Shown here piece by piece: positions 1-9,763 of a stretch of 64,000 nucleotides of DNA. The translations under genes and the position numbers were made by a program. The stretch lies in NCBI RefSeq assembly GCF_027244095.1, contig NC_069669.1, forward strand, positions 6,288,501 to 6,352,500, written 5' to 3'. Below the pieces are notes generated by a model. That model saw only the letters and a list, made by a program, of their open reading frames with translations. It was not told the DNA's origin and ran no database searches. Position 1 is the first letter of the stretch. Every line of letters begins with the position of its first letter. This stretch comes from Hemicordylus capensis (lineage: Eukaryota > Chordata > Lepidosauria > Squamata > Cordylidae).

Positions 1-162
1 ACATAACTTGGTCAAGACTCGGGGCTGAGGAAAAAAAAGAGCTGCATTGAGAATATCCTCCATTTGCTGAAGTACAAACTTCAGGTTGTTTTTTTTTAAC
101 TGGTTGCACTGAGTTGTGTAAAGAAGTTGAGCTCAGTAAATGACACATGAAAGTAGTTCATG

Positions 163-411
163 GCTTGACAAATCCTAGGCGCCAGGGAATCATAGCATCT
201 AGAAATTTAACTGTGATGCCTAGACTAGGATATTCAGAGGTAGAGTTATTTAATAAAACCTTCCTTTGTCCCAGGCAGCCCTGGTTCTGTTCCTTGTAAA
301 GGGGATAAAGAGAATCCGACTTATCTTCCCTCTCCACAATGTCCATTACTAAGTCCGGTAATTCTGTCAAGTGTCCACTGTCTGCTTCCCCAACTTTGGG
401 GCTGTTTCCAA
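163..411 (+). repeat. Dispersed repeat family A, copy 1
   Basis: Aligns by eye over its whole length with 18423-18690 and 58206-58612 (same orientation). Shared landmarks are GCGCCAGGGA, TAGAAATTTAA, AGGATATTCAGAGG, CTTTGTCCCAGGCAG and GTAAAGGGGATAAAG. No terminal inverted repeat or target duplication is clear, and I cannot assign a class. Confidence 0.7.
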
Positions 412-1259
412 GATTGAGGGGGGGGGGAAGGCCTGATGTACTTGCCTCTGAACAAGTGTTTTAGGAGAATGGGCCTGGAATCTTTTCTCTTCTTGACGGG
501 CAACCCCTCATCCTCAACACACCAAGGACAAGCTCTCTGAAGAGTTATGCCTGTTTCTTACCTTCCTTTTACAGATCCTCCCTCAAGACAAATATTAGAT
601 TATTTACTCAAGTTGCTTTGACTTCTTGATCTCCCTTAATCCAAAAGCAAAGCAGTGAGCAAGACACCAACATTTGGTGTAAGAATAATACCAGGGGAAC
701 TTTCTAAAAAAGCTCTTTTTGTTCTTGACATCTGGGTAACCCTTCGTCATGTCCCCCACTCTCTTGATTGGTCTCTGTGGATTCACTGCCACCAGCAGCT
801 ATTTTTTCCTTTGCTAAGGGCTTCTTTGTCAATCATGTTCTCCCTTTTACCCTAAGAGCATTACAAGTCCAAGAATCCCTTCAGAGAGAGAGAGAGAGAA
901 GGGAGAAATGCTTGAGATGTGCAGGAACACAAACTGAACCACCTTACAAAGATCATAGCCCGCTAATTCCTGTGAATGTCAATGAATAACTAATCCAAGA
1001 ACCCTGCATAGCAGCCCATGGGCCATGCCCACAAATCTGGACCACTGGTACCATTTCAAGGAGACAAATGCTCATGGTGATTTCTGGCAATGTTTACGCC
1101 CCTAGAGATGGAAGATAGGCGATAGCTTTGTTGCCCTGATAGCTTTCTCTGTGTTATCACTCCTTTATCCCTACCCTCAAACAATTAGAACAAAATTGCC
1201 ATCATTTTTGCACAGAGTCAAGGGGTTATGGTCAGGATTAAGCTGACAATGAATAAGTT

Positions 1260-1261
<2 letters not shown>

Positions 1262-1301
<40 letters not shown>
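1262..1301. repeat. (CT)n microsatellite, about 20 units
   Basis: Uninterrupted CT dinucleotides, followed by CCGGG. A shorter AG run lies at about 883-899. Confidence 0.97.
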
Positions 1302-1303
<2 letters not shown>

Positions 1304-1982
1304 GGTAGCAACCTCTGGAGAACATGCCTGCCAATTTCCATTTAATAAAAGATAGTTGCTTTTGTCCTTCTAACACTTTAAAAAGCTTTTAGAAGACCAT
1401 TGCAGATGTGGCCACTGTGGGCCGAAAGTGAGGTCATTAACTCACTGAAAGTCTTGCAATGCCCTCACCTCTTTTCCATCTCTAGGGGCACAGGCCTTGT
1501 CAAAAATCACAATAAGCATTTGTCTGCCAGATAGCAGCAACCACCCCAGCAGGCTCCTGCAGTACAGGGACCTAAAGACATACATTAGGGACATCTAAGG
1601 GCTTGGAATGTCCAGCAGTGTTTTTTTGGTTGGTTTTTTTAAACTTTGAAGAGCAGATACCCATTTCTCATCACAATCTGCTTTTTTTCAGAAGTGATTT
1701 GCCACATGGCACTGGGGCCACTGCTGTTCGAGAAACTCAAGCCACCATTCTGCTTGCATATACACAACTAGCGGCACAGTTCTTTGGATCCAGGCCTGTG
1801 TTTACAAACAGGGCATCTGCTGTTCTTATGCAACTAGTGCAGATGTTTAACCATTTAAAAAAAAAGGATGTAAACAAACAGGAAAATTAAACCAGGGACA
1901 AGATTAAGATCTTATTTAAACACAGAAGCTGAAGACTCGGAGCCTAAAGTAGACGACTAGAAGCTTAGCTTAGGTAAAGCAC

Positions 1983-2046
1983 AGTCATAAGAACAGCCCT
2001 TCTGGATCAGGCCTCCAAGGTCTCTCTAGTCCAGCAGTCCTATCAG
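1983..2046 (-). mobile_element. CR1-like LINE 3' end scrap
   Basis: Reverse complement of the CR1-type 3' terminus (CTAGATGGGCC, CTGATCCAGCAGGGC, TTCTTATG). Only the last 60 or so bases remain. Confidence 0.6.
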
Positions 2047-2672
2047 GTTATGGCTAAAAGGGCCAGAGCTGTTCCAAGGAAGTTTTCACATGATAAAAAT
2101 GATTTGACAACAGTTTAAGGGGAAGGAAGCCCACTTTAGAGGCATTTAAACACAAAATACAATTTATACACTTTGACTTATTTAATGCATTTCCCCAGCT
2201 CCGAGTCATTTGAAATCCTCAGGTGTCAGCCTCAATAGTGAGGACTCAGCATCAGATTCTTATGCTTAAGTAGTTACATCCCAGGAGAAGCAAGCAGGCA
2301 CTTGAGCCTTCTTGTATTCTGGGTATTTTATAAGGCGGCTTCCTTCCCAACCTCAGAAGGTAGCCTTCAACTCTTTTAGGACTGGCCAAACTAGCTGTGC
2401 TGGCCTCACAGTTCAATTTAGATCATGGAGATAGATTTAAAGTGCTGCTCAGACAGGCAGAACTGGACGACAGCTCTGTGCTTCCCACTCACCCCAGCTG
2501 TTTTGCCTTAGCTATTTCTCTCTCGGCAGGGGCTTCTTCAGGCCTGAGCCCCACTCGGAGAAAAGCCAGTGCAGAACTGGCTTGGGAGCAGAGGAGCACA
2601 GCAGGGGGAAGGGGTCAGCACTCCTCAGCACACACCCTAATGTCTTTTAAATGTCCCCTTCAATGCTGTAGC

Positions 2673-2960
2673 AGAGCTGGTCTGGTGGTAGCAAGCATGA
2701 CTTGTCCCCATAGCTAAGCAGGGTCTGCCCTGGTTGCATCTGAATGGGAGACTAGAAGTGTGAGCACTGGAAGATATTCCCCTCAGTAGGGGATGGAGCC
2801 GCTCTGGGAAGAGCAGAAGGTTTCAAGTTCCCTCCCTGGCAGCATCTCCAAGATAGGAGATGTCTTGGAGATGCTGCCAGGGAGGGAACTGGGAGCCACT
2901 CTGGGCATCTAGGCTCCATCCCCTAAGGGGAATACCTTACAGTGCTCACACTTCTATGTC
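2673..2960. mobile_element. 5S/tRNA-Ala SINE, two 5' halves head to head (snapback)
   Basis: From 2673 the plus strand shows the 5S-like head, then GGGGATGGAGCC and the B-box region up to CATCTCCAAGATAG. At about 2859 the sequence turns round and repeats the same parts in inverse order to 2960. The loop between the two arms is only a few bases. Confidence 0.8.
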
Positions 2961-4847
2961 TTCAGTTGTAAGACAGAGCTTAAAAACCAGGCTCCTATTC
3001 TAAATTTAAAGCACATTTATCTCAGCAGCAACAAAGGTAAAGACTGAGAAATAATGGTCCACTTTTGTTCTGGCCTTATACATTTATGCAACACATCCCA
3101 TTAAAAAGGATCAATAATATTTTATATCCTTCCAGGTATTATGCAAAGTATTGTGGCTATGAAACTTTAAACCCCATGACAGTGGCATTAAACCGATTTC
3201 TGAGATTAGACCTGTACTCCTGTTCCAATGAAAAGGCTTTAATATGCCATTTCTGATTCAAAGTGCTCAACCATACTACTTCAGATGTCATTCTGAAGTG
3301 GCTTCTGACTGCAACACTTCATTTGTTATGCTTAATAAAAAGCATTTTGTGGAAAATAATGTGGGACTGCGGTTACAGCTGAGCTCTGCATTCCAGATTA
3401 GTTTTCAAGGCATTCAAACCAGACCAAGTCACATTAGCCACTGTATGTGTCACATACAGGAGGAGGTGAATCTGACAGAAGCAAACCCTCCAACCAGGAG
3501 ATTAAAAATAAAGGAGAAAGTAGCAGTGTACTGACATCCCAGAAAGGATACATTTCCAGAAAGCCAAGGCAATTTTTCCCCTTTGAAAGAGCAAAAAGGG
3601 AGCCCATCCCAAAGACTTAGGAGTCAGACTTGGAAAGGCTCAAGTTCTTTGGAACAAACCCTACTAAGAGTTGAAATGCATCCAATTTAGTAGACACCCA
3701 CAACAAAGTTTTAGTATTTTCAGCCCTGTTTAGATTCCAGTGGTAAGAACACCATAAAAACTCATCTAGGACACACCAAGAAGAACTTGAAGGCTGTGTG
3801 CTACGCTTGCTTCCAAGTTCTTCCTTTATGAAGTTGCAGCTCCACTAGTGGTGCTCAGTAGCCCCCAATGGGTGGGGCTTGACTGTCATTACTCAGTGAG
3901 GAGGTAAATGCACTCTGCACATGCTTTGAGGAGAATTCACTTCAGATATAGCAGGTCCAGCTTGGTGCCTAAGTCTTTGCTCGAACAATTTACTGTATGC
4001 TGTAAGAATCCACTCTTTCGGCAGTCCAGTGAAACATGCATTTGATTCCTTGGTTGGATCTTGGTACAATGTGGTCAGAACATTAAACAAGACAAAACCT
4101 GCCGTACTTACAATATACTTTTGCTCTTATTTGTAACCCCCTCTACTGAAAGTTCATTCCATAAGCCAAAGGATTAAATCTTAAGCAAGTGGGTTGCCTA
4201 CAGCTTGCAGGTATAACCTCCTGGACTTCCCTCTGAACACTTAGCAGACTAAGTAAGAATTAAAATGACTTCTTCTGTCAGCTTCAGGAGGGGACAAGTA
4301 CAGACTATGAAATGTTTAATCACTGTAACACAAATGGGGGTGGAGAAGAAAGGAGACAAAACTTTGCCTTCTTCCAAAGCAAGGAGCTCAGCAGCCCTGG
4401 CTGAGCAGGAATTGCACCAGCACCTTGGACACTATTCAGCCTTCCCATTGCAAAGAACACACAGGGGACGGGATGGCTGATCTATAAAGGGGAGCTGCTT
4501 CCAAGGAAAGGATGAATGGTTAGTTACTGAATGAAGTGCTGCTCTAAGCACCATGGGCAAGCACGCCGACAAATGCAGCAGGTAGACTGTAGAACAGTTG
4601 GACCTGTGTCAGAAACAAAATCCTGAGACCTCAAACCCACTGAAGAATGGGTCATTCCAGCCTGCCTTCTCCCCCAAGCCTCAGCTGTTGTAAATCCCAG
4701 TCTGTCTGGCTAAGCCAAACAACTCCCCAAGCTCGATGGGAAAACCTAGGACATCTGGGTTGGGGATCCATCAGATTTAGGACGAACAGGGGAGCTCTGA
4801 GTAAAAATGTTGCTCGGCAGCAGGAAACCAGCGCATTACCATCCAGT

Positions 4848-5045
4848 CAGTGTTCTCTCTAGTTTTTTCCATCTGTGTGTGGAATGAGTTTTGTTCTGGG
4901 CAGCAGCATCAAGGCTGTGTGTGTGTGCACCTGCATTCAGAATGGGGCCTTCCTGATACAACCTGAGTGGGATCTAAAATTAACTGAGTGGACACCAAAA
5001 AACGTGTGAGCACAGGCATGTGCGGACGCCTTAGAGGGAACACTG
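4848..5045. mobile_element. hAT-type MITE, 198 bp, CAGTGTTCYCTCTA termini
   Basis: Inverted termini CAGTGTTCTCTCTAG and CTTAGAGGGAACACTG, flanked by the 8-bp direct repeat CATCCAGT (4840-4847) / CATCCAGC (5046-5053). An 8-bp duplication with CAG..CTG ends is typical of hAT transposons. The interior is not palindromic, unlike most MITEs in the window. Confidence 0.85.
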
Positions 5046-5459
5046 CATCCAGCTATGCTCCCTCCCCACGTGTATATCTCTAGCTTGCCTCACTTTCATA
5101 CCATGCAGCTCCTCAAAAGAGAGAGAACGTGCATGAGCACCCTACCTTGAAATCCTCAAGTTCCTTCACACTTCTGACATTTTATGCCTACAACCCAATT
5201 CAACTCCTCCCGACAAACCTTTGCTGAGCCTATTCAGGCTGTAAGCTCTTTGAGGCAGGGAACACTCTCCTGTTTGCTGAACAGGGCAGACTGCTGCATA
5301 ATCATCCACTAAGCTCTCTGTACAGGCCTTCAGAAGAAAGAATAACGAGCAAGCACAACAGAATAGGGAGAGGGACTTCAGAACAAAGGTCTGCAAAAGC
5401 ATGTCCCCTCATTCGAATCCCAGACTTGTGACAGAAAGTGAGGCTCTCTTGAACACCCG

Positions 5460-5620
5460 CATGGCTTTGCTCTTATCTAGTGGAGTGATGCTCCAGACCC
5501 ATCTGGCTCAGCACCCTGTTTCACACCAAGGTCACCAGATGCCTTGGGAAGCCACACAACCAGGAGATGAAGGCATGCCCTTTCTCCTGACCTTGGCCCC
5601 CTGCAACGAGTATTTAGAGT
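5460..5620 (-). mobile_element. CR1-like LINE 3' end fragment
   Basis: Reverse complement of the CR1-type 3' UTR: AGCACCCTGTTTCACAC, then CACCAGATGCCTTGGGAAGC and a GGCATGCCCT segment, in the same order as the better copies at 52420-52895 and 63660-63965. Confidence 0.7.
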
Positions 5621-5809
5621 ACCACTGCACATCACATTCAGCTTCCTGAATACATAGTTTATGTCTCCTGCTGCTGCTCTTCTAAGTTCTGCCTCTGAAC
5701 ATGGAGGTAGCCTGTAGCCAGTCTGTAGCCATCCGGACTAATAGGAACATAGGAAGCTGCCTTCTGCTGAGTCAGACCATTGGTCCATCCAGATAGGTAT
5801 TGTCTACCC

Positions 5810-6081
5810 CAGGGGTAGGCAACCTTAGCTATCCAGCTGTTAAACCAGGGATCCTCAACATTGGGCCCCCAGATGTTCTTGGACTTCAACTCCCATAATC
5901 CCCAGCCAAAGGCCACTGGGCCTGGGGATTATGGGAGTTGAAGTCCAAGAACACCTGGGGGCCCAACGTTGAGGATCCCTGTGTTAAACTACAACTCCCA
6001 CCACCTCCAAACACAATTGTAATGGGGATGATGGGAGTTGTAGTTCAAAAACAGCTGGAGAACCAAGGCTGCGTACTCCTA
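5810..6081. mobile_element. hAT MITE (outer), CAGGGGTAGGCAACC termini
   Basis: Left end CAGGGGTAGGCAACCTT, decayed right end near 6081. Flanks GTCTACCC and GTCTTCAC are mutated copies of the SINE site GTCTACAC. The palindromic arms carry ACTACAACTCCCA. It is split at 5845 by the inner MITE. Confidence 0.8.
5846..5981. mobile_element. hAT MITE (inner), 136 bp, intact ends
   Basis: CAGGGATCCTCAAC...GTTGAGGATCCCTG, nearly perfect palindrome, with a perfect 8-bp duplication TGTTAAAC at 5838-5845 and 5982-5989. Confidence 0.95.
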
Positions 6082-6654
6082 GTCTTCACAGCCTGGAAGC
6101 GGCTCTCCAAGGGTTCAGGCGGGTGTCTTTCCCAGCCCTACCTGGAGATGCTGCCAGGGATTGAACCTGAGACCTTCAGCATGCAAAGCAGATGCTCTGC
6201 CACTGAGCTCTGGCCCCACCCCCTAAGGGGAATATCCTACAGTGCTCACATGCTTTCTCCCATCCAATGAAAACCAAGGTGGACTCTGCTTAGCAAATGG
6301 GTCAATTCATGCTTGCTACCACAAGACCAACTCAAGACCAAAAAAAGCTCAGACTCCTCTAGTCTTAGTAACTGGCTATACTAGCTAGAGAAGACTGCAT
6401 CTCATTTTAAGAAACATTATTCTGGAGCTAGATGCAAAAGGAAAATTCACCCCCAGCAGCTATCACTGGAATGCACTCAATGAGACTTACTGTGGAATAA
6501 AGAAACACAAGATTTCTCTGCATACGGACTGCAAATCTCAACACAGGCAGATAATGGCCTAAACACCAACTCTTCAAACATAACTATAACTTCATAACTA
6601 TTCATAACTGGATTGTGAGTGATTGATCAAGGGGTCACTATAAATTATTATTAA

Positions 6655-6745
6655 TTATATTAATTCAATTTCTATACCGCCCTTCCAAAATGGCTCAGGG
6701 CGGTTTACACAGAGAAACAACAAATAAATAAGATAGATCCTTGTC
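6655..6745 (-). mobile_element. L2/CR1-like LINE 3' tail
   Basis: Shows TATACCGCCCTTCCAAAATGG and GGGCGGTTTAC with an AT-rich edge, the usual squamate non-LTR 3' terminus in reverse. Confidence 0.6.
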
Positions 6746-6837
6746 CCCAAATTGATTGCAAGTTATTCATAACTTCAGTATTGCAACTGTTCATAACTTC
6801 AACTATTCATAACCAAGTCCCAATTACCACAGCCAAT

Positions 6838-6990
6838 AGGGCTGCACAACTTTGGCCCTCCAGCTGTTTCTAAACTACAACTCCCATCACCCTCAGCCAC
6901 AGTGGCCAATAGTGAGGGATGATGGGATCTGTAAGTCAGTCGCTGTAGGAGAGCCGTTGTTCTGCAGCTCTGAAGGTTAACTCGTGTTGG
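6838..6990. mobile_element. Degenerate palindromic hAT MITE
   Basis: Arms AACTTTGGCCCTCCAGCTGTTT and AACTACAACTCCCATCACC face a decayed mirror copy (GATGATGGGATCTGTAAG). Termini are eroded and no duplication is visible. Confidence 0.6.
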
Positions 6991-7867
6991 CAAAATGTGA
7001 ATGATTTTTAGATCAAAGGGCAAATTTACACTTAAGCAAATCTCAGTAGTCAGTATCTAAATGGAAACGGCCCAAGAACCTTGTGCACCGCTCTTTCAGG
7101 ACGACACAAATTATTCTCCTGCCAAGAAAAGCAGGACATTTTCAAGAAGGTGGAATAATTTACACTCAAGCAATCTCGATCTAAAGGTTATAACCCTGAA
7201 ACAGGTATTAGGAAACAACAAGCCTCAGAAACCAGTTACTACGTTCCCAAAACATCTTGCATCACTATCCAGGATTCACTGCATGACCTTGAAGCACATC
7301 ATGCCTATTATCTTCTCCACCCTTCCTGGGGGTGGGAATGTTACAGTGTCTCAAGTACCCACTGCAGAAAATGCCAAGATTCAAAGTAAAAACCAACAAC
7401 AGTATCATGGCAGAACAAAGCAACAGCTGGCATTACACCTATGAATAAATCCACGATTCACCTACAAAGCACATGTCAACATGAATCTTGTTGCCCAAAA
7501 GCCAAACTTAAATAAAAAGTCAAGCTCTATCCAGCAAAAAAGGTGCTCAAGTGTAACATCTGAAGCCCAGCTACTCCACTAGGGCTTCGGCTAGCCACTG
7601 GTTAATGCATATGGATTAACTGATCATAATGGACTCTTTGCAGAGTCCACAAGAATCCATTGATGACAAAAAACAACAAAATTCCTGCCATCCTGGCTTT
7701 CCCCACATGAGGACCACAGGAGAAATGGAATTGTTTTAAGCTATCATAATTCATAAATGCACACATATTAACAGGCAGATCAATGCCTCTGGTTTCTACA
7801 ATTTACCACACTCCTTTTCCTATACTTAAATGTGCTTCATGTATACTGCCTGTGAAGGTTTGGAATT

Positions 7868-8030
7868 AGAAGCAAGCCAGGACAGTGGATTGGATGGAGT
7901 GTCAGGCTAGGACTGAGAAGACCAAGGCTCAAATCTTCAGCCTTGAACCTCAAGGACTGACTCAAGACCACTCAATATTTCCCAACTTGTAGCCTACTTC
8001 CCAGAGTTGTTGTGACCAGGAACGGGGTGG
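7868..8030 (+). mobile_element. Sauria-type SINE, diverged
   Basis: Head GTGGATTGGATGGAGTGTCAGG with GACTGAGAAGACC and CAAATCTTCAGCC, then CACTCAA..CTTCCCAGAGTTGTTGTGA, matching the tRNA-like head and body of Sauria SINEs. Confidence 0.6.
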
Positions 8031-8035
8031 GGGGA

Positions 8036-8185
8036 AGATATAACAGAAGAAGAACCTTGCTGGGTCAGGATCAAAGCCTATCTAGTCCAGCACCCTGTTT
8101 CCCACATTGGCCCACCAGATCCCTCTGGGAAGCCCACAAGCCCCCTCTCCTACTGATGCTCTCCTGCAACTGGTTTTTGGTGTCC
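8036..8185 (-). mobile_element. CR1-like LINE 3' end fragment
   Basis: Reverse of the CR1 3' terminus: CTATCTAGTCCAGCACCCTG, GCCCACCAGATCCCTCTGGG, CTCCTGCAACTGG. Confidence 0.75.
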
Positions 8186-8569
8186 ATGTGGGTCCCCCAC
8201 ATTCACCTCTCTGGAGATCTACTTCATTACATTTTAACAGGTGTCTTCAGAACACAGAAAAGCCATCCAACAAATCTTGACCGTGTTCCCTCGACAGACA
8301 ACAGATTCTTGACAAAATTACCAGACAAAAAACATTTGTGGAAGGGAGAACTAAGGGGCTTCCCTTTATCCCCCATACAAGTAACTTACTAAGAGCAGAA
8401 ACAGGGCCACCTGGCCCAAGGGCAGATCTAGGCTCTACAGTTCACTTTCTAGGTACCGTGCACCTATGGCACCTGAGGTCAAGCCCGAGCCTAACCTCAC
8501 CTCAGTCCCACCCCCAGCCCCTTAATTTTTCTGCCCTCTCCCCTGCAACAAAGGTGGCAGAGCACTTAG

Positions 8570-9170
8570 TTCACCGCACTTGAACTGGAGAGACTCAGGT
8601 TCAAATCCCTCCCAACCCACTTGGCCATAAAGGCGACGGGGTCATCTGGGGAGCAGTCACCATTCTGTCTTGGCCTGATCTACCTTGCAGGGCTGTTCGA
8701 GTAGCATAGAGGAAAGCAAGAGAGAGAAAGGGGTGGGTGGTGCGGTTCACTCTTGGCTTGACCTACCTCACAGGGCTGTTGTAAGAGTAGTGTAGAGGAA
8801 AGCAGAGAAAAAGAAGGCACGATTCTCTCTCAGCCTGACCTATCTCCCAAGACTATTGTGAGGACACACTAAGCAGAAGGAAGCAAAAGGAGAAGGGGAG
8901 AGAGAGAAGGCTACACCATTCTTGCCCAGCTTGATTTACCTCGCAGGGCAAAGCAGGAGCAAGGGTGGGGGGAAACGAGAGGGGGAGGAGAAGAGAAGAC
9001 TACACAGGCACGATCCCCGCTTCGCCTGGCCTACCTCGCAGGGCTACTGTGAAGACAAACTTCAGTAGGAGGAAACAAACTACTTGGAAGGCTACCTAGG
9101 AACGCTTCTCTCCCGGCTGGATCGACTCTCTTTCTCCGCCTGGCCTACCTGGCAGGGCTCAGCAGAGGGA
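8570..9170. repeat. Degenerate tandem array built from a Sauria-SINE-like segment
   Basis: A Sauria-like head (8570-8640) is followed by at least six copies of a unit centred on CTGGCCTACCTCGCAGGGCT, at about 8674, 8754, 8840, 8928, 9021 and 9136. Spacing is 80-115 bases, with purine-rich spacers (AGAGAGAAAG). The units grow more GC-rich toward GSPT1 exon 1, and the last copy ends about 200 bases from it. Confidence 0.75.
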
Positions 9171-9354
9171 GAAAGAGAAGCCGCCGCCTGGGCGTGCTCG
9201 AGGGTGGGAGGCCTCCCCCACCCTTCAGGGCCGACGCGGCAGCGCGACGCCCGCGAGGGGCAGAGAGAAGCTGGCGGGGAGGCGCCCGCCCAGGCCCCGG
9301 AGGCTGCGGCTGGAGAGCGGCGACCCCCACCCACCCCTCTCGCCCTCCCCTCAC

Positions 9355-9763
9355 CGTGGGGCGTCGTGGCCGGCGTCGGCAGGCCCGGCGGCGGGGGCGA
9401 AGGCGGCGTCGGCAGGCCCGGGGCGGGCGCGGAGGCCGGGCCCGGCCCGCTCCTCTGGAAGGCCGGCACGAAGACGGCCGCGTGGACATTGGGCACGAAG
9501 GGCTTGGCGTTGACGTTGAGGTGCCGGCTGAAGGCCGCGCCCAGCTGCTGCTGCTCTTCCTGCTGCTGCTCCTCGTCCGCAGCGGCGGCGGCGTCGAGCA
9601 GGGCCGGGCTGGGCGCCTCGTCGGCGTCCGGGGCTGAGCCAGCCGGGCCTCCTCCTCCTCCTCCTCCGCCGCTGCCGGGCTCGAGGTCCGCCTGGTCCCA
9701 GCAGTCCGGCGCCGAGTCGCTGCTGCTGCTGCCGCTGCTGCTACTGCCGCCGTTCGCCTCCAT
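9355..9763 (-). CDS. GSPT1: GSPT1 (eRF3a) first coding exon, N-terminal region
   Basis: eRF3a is the GTPase partner of eRF1 in translation termination. The exon encodes 136 residues plus one base. It shows the family's Ser/Gly-rich start (MEANGGSSSSGSSSSDSAPD), the CWDQAD motif, poly-Gly (residues 32-39), Glu/Gln runs (64-73) and the PABP-binding PAM2 region at about 78-102 (core LNVNAKPFVP, then NVHAAVFVPAF), and ends in Pro-rich sequence. The GTPase and eRF1-binding domains are encoded left of the window. ATG at 9761-9763 is chosen by similarity to the mammalian long isoform; an in-frame ATG at 9862 would add 33 residues. Exon end: CCCACG|GTGAGG. Oddity: in the second overlapping PAM2 motif the Glu I recall in mammals (HAAEF) is Val here. 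Confidence 0.96.

Larger units (their letters stand above)
5742..6338 (-). mobile_element. 5S/tRNA-Ala SINE hosting two nested hAT MITEs
   Basis: Reads in reverse: tail (GGAACATAGGAAGCTGCC), a split at GTCTACMC, then B box, A box (CACTGAGCTCTGGCC) and 5S-like head (ACCAAGGTGGACTCTGCTTAGC). The split holds a MITE with a second MITE inside it. Confidence 0.9.
1..9354 (-). other. GSPT1: GSPT1 intron 1, 3'-truncated by the window edge
   Basis: Starts at the donor (AC on the plus strand at 9353-9354, i.e. GT on the minus strand) directly after the GSPT1 coding exon. I looked on the minus strand for exon 2 and for the GTPase motifs (VDAGKST and so on) and saw none, so the intron seems to run off the left edge. 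It holds a family A repeat, a CT microsatellite, CR1 scraps, a folded-back SINE, a 198-bp hAT element, a triple-nested SINE and a SINE-derived tandem array. The stretches 412-1260, 1302-1980, 2050-2670, 2962-4840, 6990-7865 and 8190-8565 show nothing I can name; open frames there are short and unconserved to my eye. Confidence 0.75.

Noticed and set aside
1262-1301. CRISPR-like or satellite array
   Set aside because: Simple dinucleotide repeats only (also at 21200-21245); no spacers. The genome is vertebrate.
1603-1890. 95-codon plus-strand frame with a plausible-looking peptide
   Set aside because: No family match I recognise, no splice context, and it lies in GSPT1 intron 1; kept as unassigned sequence.
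3893-4090. Minus-strand 65-codon frame with a GLPKEW peptide, briefly considered as a CRIB-like exon
   Set aside because: Only a short chance resemblance; no flanking splice sites that fit and no continuation.
7061-7444. 127-codon plus-strand frame
   Set aside because: Unremarkable composition, no recognisable domain or exon boundaries; likely chance.
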